Below, in pieces: positions 12,272-19,863 of a stretch of 24,522 nucleotides of DNA (its first letter is position 1; each line of letters begins with the position of its first letter). Where the stretch lies: the NCBI GenBank assembly GCA_023459495.1, contig JAEWTL010000047.1:1-24522 (forward strand). The letters run 5' to 3'. The position numbers were made by a program, and so were the translations under genes. The stretch is from Bacillota bacterium (GTDB taxonomy: Bacteria > Bacillota > Clostridia > Christensenellales > SZUA-584). The notes under the pieces are model-generated. The model was not told the DNA's origin. It saw nothing but the letters and a program-made list of their open reading frames with translations, and did no database searches.

Positions 12272-14062
12272 TTACATGGCGTTGACGCGCTGCTCCAATG
12301 CTGCAAGCTGCTTTTGGAGCTCTTCGGGCATACGGCCATACTTGGCGTAATGCTCCTTGATGGACTCCACTTCAGCCTGCCACTCCTCTTTGTCGAGGGT
12401 GAGCAGCTTGTGCATATCGTCCGCACTCACATCGAGGCCGGCTACATCCAGCGCATCCTCGGTCGGCATGTAACCGATCGCGGTCTTCTGGGCCTTGCCT
12501 GCGCCTTCCGTGCGCTCGAAGATCCATTTCAGCACGCGGCTGTTCTCGCCGAAGCCCGGCCACAGCCACTTGCCATCCTTGTCCTTGCGGAACCAGTTGA
12601 CGTAGAAGATCTTCGGCAGCTTGTCGTCTTCGGTCGCTTCACCGATGTCGAGCCAGTGCTGCAGGTAATCGCAGACGTTGTAGCCCATGAACGGCAGCAT
12701 TGCGAACGGGTCGCGGCGAACCTGGCCGATCTTGGCCGAGATGGCCGCAGCTGTGATCTCGGAGCCCATGATGGAGCCTAAGAACACGCCGTGGTTCCAG
12801 TCGAAGCTCTCATGCACCAACGGAATGGTGCTCGGGCGGCGTCCGCCGATGAGGATTGCGGAGATCGGCACGCCTGCCGGATCTTCCCACTCGGGCGCAA
12901 TCGCCGGGCACTGCGAAGCAGGAGCCGTAAACCGGGCATTCGGATGAGCCGCAGGCGCTTCAGCGCCGGGTGCCCAATCTTTGCCCTTCCAGTCGATGAG
13001 GTGCTCCGGCGCGTCATGGCCGATGCCTTCCCACCACACGTCTCCGTCGTCCGCAAGCGCGACGTTGGTATAGATCGTATTCTTTTCAATGCTCTTCATG
13101 GCGTTCGGGTTCGAATGCTCGGAGGTTCCGGGCGCGACGCCGAAGAAGCCGTATTCCGGGTTGATGGCGTAGAGTCTGCCGTCCTTGCCGAACTTCATCC
13201 ATGCGATATCGTCGCCGATGGTCTCCACCTTCCAGCCGGGGATGGTGGGGATCAGCATGGCGAGGTTGGTCTTGCCGCACGCGCTCGGAAACGCGCCGGT
13301 CACGTATTTCACCTTGCCCTCGGGGCTTGTCAGCTTGAGGATGAGCATATGCTCAGCCATCCAGCCCTCGTCACGCGCCTGAACGGACGCGATACGAAGC
13401 GCGAAGCACTTCTTGCCCAGCAGCGCGTTGCCGCCGTAGCCAGAGCCGTACGACCAAATCTCGCGCGTATCGGGGAAGTGGCTGATGTATTTGCTTTCGA
13501 TCGGGGCGCAGGGCCACGAGGAGTCTTCCTGGCCCGGCTCCAGCGGAGCGCCAACGGAATGCAGGCACGGCACAAAGTCGCCGTCGCCCAGCGTGTCCAG
13601 CACCTTCTGGCCCATGCGGGTCATGATGCGCATGTTGGTAACAACGTACGGGCTGTCGGTAATCTCAATACCGATCTTGGAGATGGGCGAGCCGATGGGG
13701 CCCATCGAGAACGGGATCACGTAGAGCGTTCTGCCCTTCATGCAGCCCGAGTAGAGGCCGGTCATGGTCTCTTTGAGTTCTTTGGGATCAATCCAGTTGT
13801 TGGTGGGGCCAGCGGCTTCCTGCGTAGCGGATGCGATGTACGTCCGGTTTTCCACGCGCGCCACGTCCGACGGATCGCTGCGGAACAGATAGCAGCCCGG
13901 CAGCTTTTCCTGATTCAGCTTGGTGGCCATGCCGCCCTTTTCCATCTCGTCCAGCAGCTTCTGGTTCTCGGCTTCGCTGCCGTCGCACCAATGGATCTTG
14001 TCCGGTGTGCAAAGCTTCGCTACTTCGTCTACCCATGCCAACAGTTTTTTGTTTGTCGTCAT
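12272..14062 (-). CDS. pckG: Phosphoenolpyruvate carboxykinase (GTP)
   Basis: Interconverts oxaloacetate plus GTP and phosphoenolpyruvate plus CO2 plus GDP in the cytoplasm, the link between C4 and C3 metabolism (gluconeogenic or anaplerotic). The 596-residue protein has the GTP-class nucleotide loop FPSACGKTN (258-266) with the reactive Cys, the kinase-2 region ETIGDDIAWM (280-289), the substrate region YGSGYGGNALLGKKC (205-219), and a C-terminal WFRKDKDGKWLWPGFGENSRVLKWI segment. Length fits the GTP family, not the shorter ATP form. The ATG at 14060-14062 has AAGGAG 7 bases upstream. It has its own promoter with a 19-bp perfect dyad over the -10 region, so it is probably regulated separately from ksgA upstream. 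Confidence 0.97.
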   Translation of the reverse strand: MTTNKKLLAWVDEVAKLCTPDKIHWCDGSEAENQKLLDEMEKGGMATKLNQEKLPGCYLFRSDPSDVARVENRTYIASATQEAAGPTNNWIDPKELKETMTGLYSGCMKGRTLYVIPFSMGPIGSPISKIGIEITDSPYVVTNMRIMTRMGQKVLDTLGDGDFVPCLHSVGAPLEPGQEDSSWPCAPIESKYISHFPDTREIWSYGSGYGGNALLGKKCFALRIASVQARDEGWMAEHMLILKLTSPEGKVKYVTGAFPSACGKTNLAMLIPTIPGWKVETIGDDIAWMKFGKDGRLYAINPEYGFFGVAPGTSEHSNPNAMKSIEKNTIYTNVALADDGDVWWEGIGHDAPEHLIDWKGKDWAPGAEAPAAHPNARFTAPASQCPAIAPEWEDPAGVPISAILIGGRRPSTIPLVHESFDWNHGVFLGSIMGSEITAAAISAKIGQVRRDPFAMLPFMGYNVCDYLQHWLDIGEATEDDKLPKIFYVNWFRKDKDGKWLWPGFGENSRVLKWIFERTEGAGKAQKTAIGYMPTEDALDVAGLDVSADDMHKLLTLDKEEWQAEVESIKEHYAKYGRMPEELQKQLAALEQRVNAM

Positions 14063-14162
14063 TATTGCTCTCCTTCTCAGAAGTCTTATTGATTCAAGCG
14101 TACACCTTGATACCCTTCGGGCGGCCTTTGTCGGCTTTATCTGCCCGTGTGACGGAATGAAT

Positions 14163-14191
14163 ATTATAACTTGCAGTTATAACAAAACCAA
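14163..14191 (-). promoter_or_regulatory. pckG promoter
   Basis: On the minus strand, TTGGTT (14186-14191), a 17-base spacer and a perfect TATAAT (14163-14168). It gives a leader of about 95 bases before pckG. Confidence 0.7.
14164..14182. promoter_or_regulatory. Putative operator overlapping the pckG promoter
   Basis: TTATAACTTGCAGTTATAA is a 19-bp palindrome with two perfect 8-bp arms around TGC. It covers most of the -10 hexamer and the adjacent spacer, where a bound repressor would block polymerase. The regulator is unknown. Confidence 0.55.
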
Positions 14192-14208
14192 TCCCGTCCC
14201 AATTTAGA

Positions 14209-15105
14209 TTATTCTCCATCGAAGCCTTTTATCCTGCCTGCAAAATCAAATTTTTTTAAGTTTTTTCGGATTACTACGCTAAGTGATACAAAATCACTGA
14301 CGGAAAGGTTTTCCGCTCTTGCATCTCCATTGATGCCCGCTTCGGTCAGCAGCGTGTCCGCCTCCTCTGCAGAAAGCCCGGCGGCCTGCCGCAGATTGCT
14401 GCGCACCGTCTTGCGGCGCATGGCAAACAGCATGCGTACCGCAGCCAGATAATAAGCCGGGTCTCCCGGCAGCGAATCGCGCAGGCTCAGCGATATCACG
14501 GCAGAGGACACCTCCGGCTGCGGATAAAAACACGGGGCCGATACGGTCATCAGCAGCTTCGGCTCCGCAAAAAACTGTACCGCCGCGCTGAACGCGCCGT
14601 AATCGGCGCTGCCCGGGGCCGCACACACGCGCTGTGCCACTTCCTTTTGCACCATCACCGTGATGCGCGGAATTGCAAGCCCGCTCTCCAGCAGCTTCAT
14701 GATGCAGGGCGAGGTGATGTAATACGGCAGGTTGGCCGCCACATAGATTTCGTTATCCCCGAAAAGAGGCAGAAGATCACGCTTCAGGTCTGCCTTTAAA
14801 AAATCCTCGTGGAACAGATGAAAGCGTTCCTCGCCGCCCAGCATGTCCGTTAGTGCGCGGCAAAGCCCCGCGTCGATCTCCCAGGCCGCGACGGTGCACC
14901 CGCGCTTTAAAAGCCTCTGTGTCAGCGCGCCCAGCCCCGGGCCCACCTCCAGTACGCATGCGCCTTCCGGCGCGGCAGCCTGCACAATCTTGTCCGCAAT
15001 GTTGCCGTCGATCAGAAAGTTCTGTCCATATTTTTTGAGCGGCGCGATGCCGCAGCCCTCCATCAGCGCTTTTACGGCCTTGGGGGAAGTCACATTCATT
15101 TCCAT
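14209..15105 (-). CDS. rsmA/ksgA: 16S rRNA (adenine-N6,N6) dimethyltransferase
   Basis: Uses S-adenosylmethionine to dimethylate two adjacent adenines near the 3' end of 16S rRNA during 30S maturation. With the preferred start the protein is 298 residues. Landmarks are LKKYGQNFLID (23-33), the SAM-binding VLEVGPGLGA (51-60), the acidic EID after strand 2, and the catalytic NLPYY (125-129), followed by a C-terminal helical domain. I chose the ATG at 15103-15105. The family N-terminus (NVTSPKAVKALM) begins here, and an upstream in-frame ATG at 15153 adds 16 unrelated residues. There is no clear Shine-Dalgarno sequence, but an extended -10 promoter sits 6 bases upstream, suggesting a leaderless message. 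The ATG two codons in is also possible. Confidence 0.92.
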   Translation of the reverse strand: MEMNVTSPKAVKALMEGCGIAPLKKYGQNFLIDGNIADKIVQAAAPEGACVLEVGPGLGALTQRLLKRGCTVAAWEIDAGLCRALTDMLGGEERFHLFHEDFLKADLKRDLLPLFGDNEIYVAANLPYYITSPCIMKLLESGLAIPRITVMVQKEVAQRVCAAPGSADYGAFSAAVQFFAEPKLLMTVSAPCFYPQPEVSSAVISLSLRDSLPGDPAYYLAAVRMLFAMRRKTVRSNLRQAAGLSAEEADTLLTEAGINGDARAENLSVSDFVSLSVVIRKNLKKFDFAGRIKGFDGE

Positions 15106-15111
15106 GCCGTT

Positions 15112-15120
15112 ATAATACCA
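15112..15120 (-). promoter_or_regulatory. Extended -10 promoter of ksgA
   Basis: On the minus strand, TGG precedes TATTAT (15112-15117), giving the TGN-TATNNT extended -10 form. No good -35 is visible. Initiation 6-7 bases downstream would fall on or next to the A of the chosen ATG. Confidence 0.4.
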
Positions 15121-15241
15121 CAGCCGCAGCCCATAAAAACAGCGCCATGGCATAAATGCGGCCCTGAGGCTTCTAAAAAACGGAAAAAGTGAACTCGGCG
15201 TTACGTTTAAAAAAAAACTATGTCTTTTTTGTTACAATTGT

Positions 15242-15270
15242 TTGACAAAGAGAAAGACTTGTTGTATAAT
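15242..15270 (+). promoter_or_regulatory. Orphan consensus promoter
   Basis: A perfect TTGACA (15242-15247), a 17-base spacer and a perfect TATAAT (15265-15270). Both flanking genes are on the minus strand and converge away from it, so it drives no recognisable protein gene. Confidence 0.85.
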
Positions 15271-15276
15271 GATCTC

Positions 15277-15367
15277 GAGCTTAAGGAAACGGCTCACAAC
15301 AAAGCACCACCACCACCAATAATATATTCAGCCGAAGGCCTCTGTGGAAACACAGAGGCCTTCGGCT
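15277..15367 (+). ncRNA. Putative small RNA ending in a 17-bp hairpin
   Basis: The predicted transcript of about 90 bases contains a single-stranded-looking A/C-rich section with four CAC triplets (15305-15316). It then has a perfect 17-bp stem (AGCCGAAGGCCTCTGTG at 15330-15346 with its complement at 15351-15367) capped by GAAA. No U-run follows, so the 3' end is uncertain. I see no match to 6S, 4.5S, tmRNA, a T-box or tRNA. The only open frame (ATG at 15269) starts inside the -10 hexamer, so it would not be translated from this promoter. Confidence 0.5.
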
Positions 15368-15430
15368 ATCTATCGCAAGTGACAGTTTGTTGGCATCGAG
15401 CCCTTCTGGTATCGCAGGCGATCAGCAAAT

Positions 15431-15460
15431 AAAAACAGGGGCTGGCTCTTTGCCAACCCC
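15431..15460 (-). terminator. ftsH operon terminator
   Basis: On the minus strand, a 9-bp stem GGGGTTGGC with GCCAGCCCC (one wobble) is followed by TGTTTTTATTT. It lies just after the ftsH stop. Confidence 0.85.
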
Positions 15461-15473
15461 CGCTTGTACCTTT

Positions 15474-17444
15474 TTAAATTCCGCCATTCTTGTCGTAGCT
15501 GCCGCCGGGAGCTTTCTCTGGCTCCGGCTTCTTTGCTTCATCAGCCTTGGCTTCCGTCTTCTCCGGCTCTTCGGCTTTGGTTTCCTCCATGGGCGGCAGT
15601 TCCCCGCCGTTCCAAAGGGTGTTAAACTCGTCGCCGTCGATGCGCTCGCGCTCCATCAGCACTGCCGCCACCTTGTGCAGGATGTCCAGGTGCTCACGCA
15701 AGATGCTCTCGGACTTGGCCATTGCTTCCTCAAGGATGCGCTTGACCTCCTCGTCAATTTGACCGGCCAGCTCCTCGGAGTACGACTTGGTATGTCCGAT
15801 CTCCTTGCCGAGCAACAGTTCCTGATTGCTGCTCAAGTAAACCGGGCCCACCACGTCGCTCATGCCGTATTTGATGACCATGTCCCGCGCAACTTCGGAC
15901 GCGCGCTGCAGGTCGGAAACCGCTCCGGTGGATACATCGCCCAGCACCAGCCGTTCGGCTGCCCGTCCGCCGAGCATCATGGAAAGGTCGGCGATCAGCT
16001 TGCTCTTGAACACATGCCGCGAGTCGTCTTCAGGCAGCGTCATGGTATACCCTGCGGCCATGCCGCGCGGTATAATCGAAACCTCGTGCACTGCGTCGCA
16101 CTCGGGCTGCGCTTTGGCGCAGATCGCGTGGCCCACCTCGTGGTAGGCGGTGCACCGTTTGTCCTTCTCAGTGATGACACGCGATTTCTTCGCCGGTCCC
16201 GCAATCACGCGGGTAATGGCCTCCTCAATCTCGATCATGCCAATCTTATGCTTGTGCGCCCGCGCTGTTAGTATAGCGGCTTCGTTGAGCACGTTTTCCA
16301 GGTCCGCGCCGATGAAGCCCGGTGTGCGCCGTGCCAGCACCTTTAAGTCCACATCCTCGCCGAGCGGCTTGCCCTTGGCGTGTACTTTGAGAATTTCCTC
16401 GCGCCCCTTGATATCGGGATAGTTCACGACGATCTGCCGATCGAAACGGCCGGGACGCAGCAGCGCCGGGTCGAGGATGTCCTTGCGGTTGGTCGCCGCC
16501 AGTACGATAACGCCCTCGTTGGTCTGGAAACCGTCCATCTCCACAAGCAGTTGGTTTAAGGTCTGCTCACGTTCGTCGTGACCGCCGCCCATGCCGCTGC
16601 CGCGGTGACGGCCCACTGCGTCGATTTCGTCAATGAACAGGATACAGGGCGAATTCTTTTTCGCTGTCTCAAACATATCACGTACGCGGGACGCGCCCAC
16701 GCCCACGAACATTTCCACAAAGTCGCTGCCGCTGATGGAGAAGAACGGCACGCCCGCCTCTCCGGCAACCGCCTTGGCCAGCAGCGTTTTGCCGCCGCCC
16801 GGAGGTCCCACGAGCAGTACGCCCTTGGGAATGCGCGCGCCCAGCTCAATGAACTTCTTGGGATTGCGCAGAAACTCCACGATCTCCGCGAGCTCCTCTT
16901 TTTCCTCATCCGCGCCCGCCACGTCCGCAAAGGTTTTCTTATTTTTGTCGCCCACGCTCATGCGCGCGCGGCTCTTGCCAAACGAAAGCGCCTTGTTGCC
17001 GCTGCCCTGCTGCTGACGCATCATAAAGAAGAACAGAATGCCAATCAGTGCGATGGGTATCAGATACGGCCAGATATAATCGAATATCGACGGTTCCGGC
17101 TCCGGTTCGTATGTCAGGTCAAAGGGGTAGCCGGTGGAATCGACCGCACCGGTAATCTCCTTGATATCGTCATTGAACTGCTCGATATCCGACACATAAG
17201 TATAATAATCGTATTGGTCAGGAAACGCGTCCTGATCCTTCTCGGTGGGGCTGGCCAGTGCGTACAAATCGTGGTTGACGATCGTTACTCTCTGGATCTT
17301 GCCATCCTTAACAAGGTTCAAAAAATCCTTGTAACTGACCTCACTGCTATCGCCTTGGGGCGTCGTGGTCAGCCAGGTAAGGAGCAGGATCACGATCAAA
17401 AACCCTAATATATAGATCAGCGGCCCTCGTGCTGATTTTCTCAA
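15474..17444 (-). CDS. ftsH: ATP-dependent zinc metalloprotease FtsH
   Basis: A membrane-bound AAA+ protease that extracts and degrades misfolded or regulatory proteins as a hexamer. The 656-residue protein has transmembrane segments at 9-27 and 120-142 around a short extracytoplasmic domain. It has Walker A GPPGGGKT (213-220), Walker B ILFIDEIDA (268-276), the second region of homology (LAATNRKDILDPALLRPGRFDRQ), and the zinc site HEVGH (435-439). The C-terminal tail from about 615 is rich in Glu, Lys and Pro. Walker A has Gly where FtsH normally has Thr (GPPGTGKT), a mild oddity. The start is TTG at 17442-17444 with AGGAGG 8 bases upstream. It is the last gene of the conserved tilS-hpt-ftsH cluster, 87 bp after hpt. 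Confidence 0.97.
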   Translation of the reverse strand: MRKSARGPLIYILGFLIVILLLTWLTTTPQGDSSEVSYKDFLNLVKDGKIQRVTIVNHDLYALASPTEKDQDAFPDQYDYYTYVSDIEQFNDDIKEITGAVDSTGYPFDLTYEPEPEPSIFDYIWPYLIPIALIGILFFFMMRQQQGSGNKALSFGKSRARMSVGDKNKKTFADVAGADEEKEELAEIVEFLRNPKKFIELGARIPKGVLLVGPPGGGKTLLAKAVAGEAGVPFFSISGSDFVEMFVGVGASRVRDMFETAKKNSPCILFIDEIDAVGRHRGSGMGGGHDEREQTLNQLLVEMDGFQTNEGVIVLAATNRKDILDPALLRPGRFDRQIVVNYPDIKGREEILKVHAKGKPLGEDVDLKVLARRTPGFIGADLENVLNEAAILTARAHKHKIGMIEIEEAITRVIAGPAKKSRVITEKDKRCTAYHEVGHAICAKAQPECDAVHEVSIIPRGMAAGYTMTLPEDDSRHVFKSKLIADLSMMLGGRAAERLVLGDVSTGAVSDLQRASEVARDMVIKYGMSDVVGPVYLSSNQELLLGKEIGHTKSYSEELAGQIDEEVKRILEEAMAKSESILREHLDILHKVAAVLMERERIDGDEFNTLWNGGELPPMEETKAEEPEKTEAKADEAKKPEPEKAPGGSYDKNGGI

Positions 17445-17531
17445 TATGCCTTCCTCCTAATCGCTCTATTTTGACATTCTATCATAATTGCATTTGCCAT
17501 TTCAATGAAGCATCTATGAACGAAATCGGAA

Positions 17532-18071
17532 CTACCTGTAAATCTCGGGCTTTAATTCCCCAATGTACTTTAAGTTCCGGTATTTTTCTCCGTAATCGAG
17601 CCCGTAGCCCACAATGAAGATGTCGTCCACTTCGAAGCCCACGTAGTCCGCACGGAAATCCACAGTGCGGCGGCACGGCTTGTCGAACAGACAGCAGGTT
17701 TTCAGCAGGGCCGGGTTGCGCGAGCGCAGCGTCTTGGTCAGGTACTGCAGCGTCAGGCCGGAGTCCACGATATCCTCGATGATGAGCACGTTCTTGCCCG
17801 CAATGTCCTCTTCAAGGTCGTACTGGATGCGCACCGCACCTGACGAATGCATACCGCCTCCATAGCTTGAAACCGACATGAAATTCATATGAAGCGGCAG
17901 GTTGAGCTCGCGCACCAGGTCGGCATAGAACATCACCGCGCCGCGCAGCACTCCCACCGTCAGTATTTCCTCTCCGCCGCCAAAGTCCTTTTCGATCTGC
18001 TTTGCGAGCTCTTTCACCCGCGCCTGTATTTGTTCTTCACTGAACAGTATCCTCATGATGTCCCCGTGCAT
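17532..18071 (-). CDS. hpt: Hypoxanthine (guanine) phosphoribosyltransferase
   Basis: Salvages hypoxanthine and guanine to IMP and GMP using PRPP in the cytoplasm. The 179-residue protein carries the PRPP-binding loop VLIIEDIVDSGLT (95-107), the flexible-loop MSVSSYGGG region (65-73), and the C-terminal VGFEVDDIFIVGYGLDYGEKYRNL, all characteristic. I chose the ATG at 18069-18071, with GGGGAG 7 bases upstream, because the N-terminus then aligns with typical HPRT starts (MHGDIMRILFSEEQI). Alternatives are the Met five codons later or the Met five codons earlier. The gene overlaps the end of tilS by 35 bases, indicating translational coupling. Confidence 0.94.
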   Translation of the reverse strand: MHGDIMRILFSEEQIQARVKELAKQIEKDFGGGEEILTVGVLRGAVMFYADLVRELNLPLHMNFMSVSSYGGGMHSSGAVRIQYDLEEDIAGKNVLIIEDIVDSGLTLQYLTKTLRSRNPALLKTCCLFDKPCRRTVDFRADYVGFEVDDIFIVGYGLDYGEKYRNLKYIGELKPEIYR

Positions 18072-19407
18072 ACCCGTTCTCCCCAAAACTGATTTTTATT
18101 ATTTCTGCTCCCGGCTTCACCCGGGACTTGTCCGAAACGCCCACGCCCACGATCCAGAAAACCTCGCTGCCATGTGCCAGCACCACCAGCTCGTCACGCT
18201 GATGCAGCGGCACCTTGCGGTTGGAGAGGTAGTCGGACAGGCGCTTGGTACCCGCCATACCCAGCGGGGCAATCACGTCGCCCTCCCGCCGGTGACGGAA
18301 AACCGCGCCGCCTATCGCGTCCGCGTCAAAAAACTCCACGCCGGAGCCGAATTTCGGCTCACCCTCAAAGGGCTTGATCTCAAAATCCCAGCCGCCGAAC
18401 TCAAGGCTGCCCGGCAAAACCTCGAATACATCATTATACCGCTTTTTAACTGCCCTGCCAATGATCAATTTGCCATAAACCACCGCGGTAAAATACCCGT
18501 CCCCGATGTCCGCACGCTTCCCGCTTTCGCCGCACAGCACGAGGTCCAGCATTGCATCCACGTGCACGCTTTCGATATCGACAAGGCCGCAGTGCGCCTC
18601 TGCCAGCTGGCGAAGCACGCGTTTTTGCACCGCAGGCATCAGCATTTTCAGCTTTTCGATATCCGCCTGCGCACCCTCCGGGCCGTCCTCAATGCAACCG
18701 CTCCGCCGTGCATAACCCGCCAAGGCTTCCTCATCCTCGGCCAGCAGCGCCGCCGCCCGCGCGATATTGCCCGAGGCGTTTGCATTGACTTGCGCCATAC
18801 GGGGCAGGAGCTCGTGGCGCACATAGTTACGCGTGTAGCCCGTGTCGCTGTTTGTTAAGTCCTGTACGTACTCCACGCCGCTCTCCCGCGCGTACGCCTC
18901 AATCTCTTTTCGCGACACCTTCAGCAGCGGACGGATATATTTTCCCCGCCGCTCCGGAATGCCGCCAAGGCCACAAAGGCCGCTGCCGCGCAGCAGATTC
19001 ATCAGCACGGTCTCGGCCATGTCGTCCTGCTGGTGAGCCGTGACCATGAAGTCCACGTCCTGCTTATCCAGAAACGCATACCGTGCGTCGCGCGCCGCAG
19101 TTTCCACCGACACGTGTTGTTCTGCCGCGAGTTTCGGTACATCCGCCTGTTCTATGACGCATTGTACGCTGCATTTTTCACCCTGCACCATCACAAAGCG
19201 CATGTCGCTTTCGCTTTCGGCACGGATGCCATGTTCCATATGGTACGCGGTAATTTCAATATTCAGTTCCTCGTGCAATTTGCACAGGCAATGCAACAGC
19301 ACCATGGAGTCCACGCCGCCCGAAACCGCGACGCCGACCCGACAACCGGGCACAACGCCCAGCCGCAAAAGGCTCTCCTTCACCTGCTTTTCCAGCGCAC
19401 ACTGCAT
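18037..19407 (-). CDS. tilS: tRNA(Ile)-lysidine synthetase
   Basis: Attaches lysine to C34 of the CAU-anticodon isoleucine tRNA with ATP, so that it reads AUA codons; essential for decoding fidelity. The 456-residue protein has the N-type ATP pyrophosphatase loop SGGVDS (29-34), the YHMEHGIR and HQQDDMAETVLMNLLRG segments of the catalytic domain, and a C-terminal TilS domain (about 370-445) with VIAPLGMAGTKRLSDYLSNRKVP. Length is normal for the long form. The ATG at 19405-19407 has GGAG 6 bases upstream. It opens the tilS-hpt-ftsH cluster. Immediately upstream is a short open frame that may be the tail of a lost gene. Confidence 0.96.
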   Translation of the reverse strand: MQCALEKQVKESLLRLGVVPGCRVGVAVSGGVDSMVLLHCLCKLHEELNIEITAYHMEHGIRAESESDMRFVMVQGEKCSVQCVIEQADVPKLAAEQHVSVETAARDARYAFLDKQDVDFMVTAHQQDDMAETVLMNLLRGSGLCGLGGIPERRGKYIRPLLKVSRKEIEAYARESGVEYVQDLTNSDTGYTRNYVRHELLPRMAQVNANASGNIARAAALLAEDEEALAGYARRSGCIEDGPEGAQADIEKLKMLMPAVQKRVLRQLAEAHCGLVDIESVHVDAMLDLVLCGESGKRADIGDGYFTAVVYGKLIIGRAVKKRYNDVFEVLPGSLEFGGWDFEIKPFEGEPKFGSGVEFFDADAIGGAVFRHRREGDVIAPLGMAGTKRLSDYLSNRKVPLHQRDELVVLAHGSEVFWIVGVGVSDKSRVKPGAEIIKISFGENGYARGHHEDTVQ

Positions 19408-19410
19408 AGT

Positions 19411-19569
19411 TTACTCCATTAAACCGGCCTTTACCGTGTCAAAATCACATTTATCGGACAGCGCCGCTTTGCACCCGTCATTGCTGTTAAAAAGCTCATC
19501 AACTGTGTCATGTTTAGGAGCGATAGCAACGAAACATCTTTTATGAAGATCCGTTCCTCGCTTCGCTCG
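19411..19569 (-). pseudogene. Possible C-terminal gene remnant upstream of tilS
   Basis: An open frame of 52 codons with no usable start, ending KAALSDKCDFDTVKAGLME then TAA, 3 bases before the tilS ATG. The composition looks protein-like, and the tight spacing resembles an operon junction. The upstream end runs into the repeat block at about 19545. It could be the remainder of a gene cut off by repeat insertion, or chance. I do not recognise the family. Confidence 0.25.
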
Positions 19570-19580
19570 TCAGGATGACA
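19541..19580. repeat. Short interspersed repeat fragment
   Basis: GATCCGTTCCTCGCTTCGCTCGTCAGGATGACA-like sequence (19541-19580), a type commonly found next to GTCATTGCGAGCGAAGC elements, one of which follows at 19622. Confidence 0.45.
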
Positions 19581-19621
19581 TATAGAGCAGCTTTTTCGTT
19601 CACCATCATGTATGCTCCACC

Positions 19622-19744
19622 CGTCATTGAGAGCGAAGCGAAGCAATCCAGCACAGGCAGTCCATTTACTCGCAACCATCCACATTTCCCGATCTCGGAG
19701 CTTTCCCTCTGGATTGCTTCGTCGCTTCACTCCTAGCAATGACG
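19622..19744. repeat. MITE-like element with 30-36 bp terminal inverted repeats
   Basis: The left end begins CGTCATTGAGAGCGAAGCGA and runs to 19651. The right end (19709-19744) is its reverse complement, apart from a 6-base insertion and a few changes. The ~57-bp centre has no coding capacity. This GTCATTG...GAAGCAATCC element type is widespread in bacteria. The rest of the 19408-19863 gap contains no gene. Confidence 0.75.
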
Positions 19745-19772
19745 AAAAACAACCCGTTATCCCTTTATCCGC

Positions 19773-19854
19773 GGAATGCCTGAAAGGCGTTCCGCCACAT
19801 GAGATTCTCAAGGGGCAATGCCCCTTGAGCGGGAGCGCGAGGGCAGAGCCCTCG
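19773..19854. repeat. Triple-hairpin repeat, copy 3 (inverted)
   Basis: In reverse orientation to copies 1 and 2: GGAATGCCT-GAA-AGGCGTTCC, CTCAAGGGGC-AA-TGCCCCTTGAG and CGAGGGC-AGA-GCCCTCG. Linkers correspond to GAATCTC and CTCCCGC on the other strand. It lies directly after mnmG and may also act as its terminator. Confidence 0.8.
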
Positions 19855-19863
19855 TACCTAAAT

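Noticed and set aside
12791..14092. 433-residue frame antisense to pckG
   Set aside because: A shadow of pckG with Arg/Ala/His-rich composition and no recognisable domain.
15220..15432. 70-residue plus-strand frame through the orphan promoter
   Set aside because: It begins upstream of the promoter, reads through the perfect hairpin, and has no ribosome binding site.
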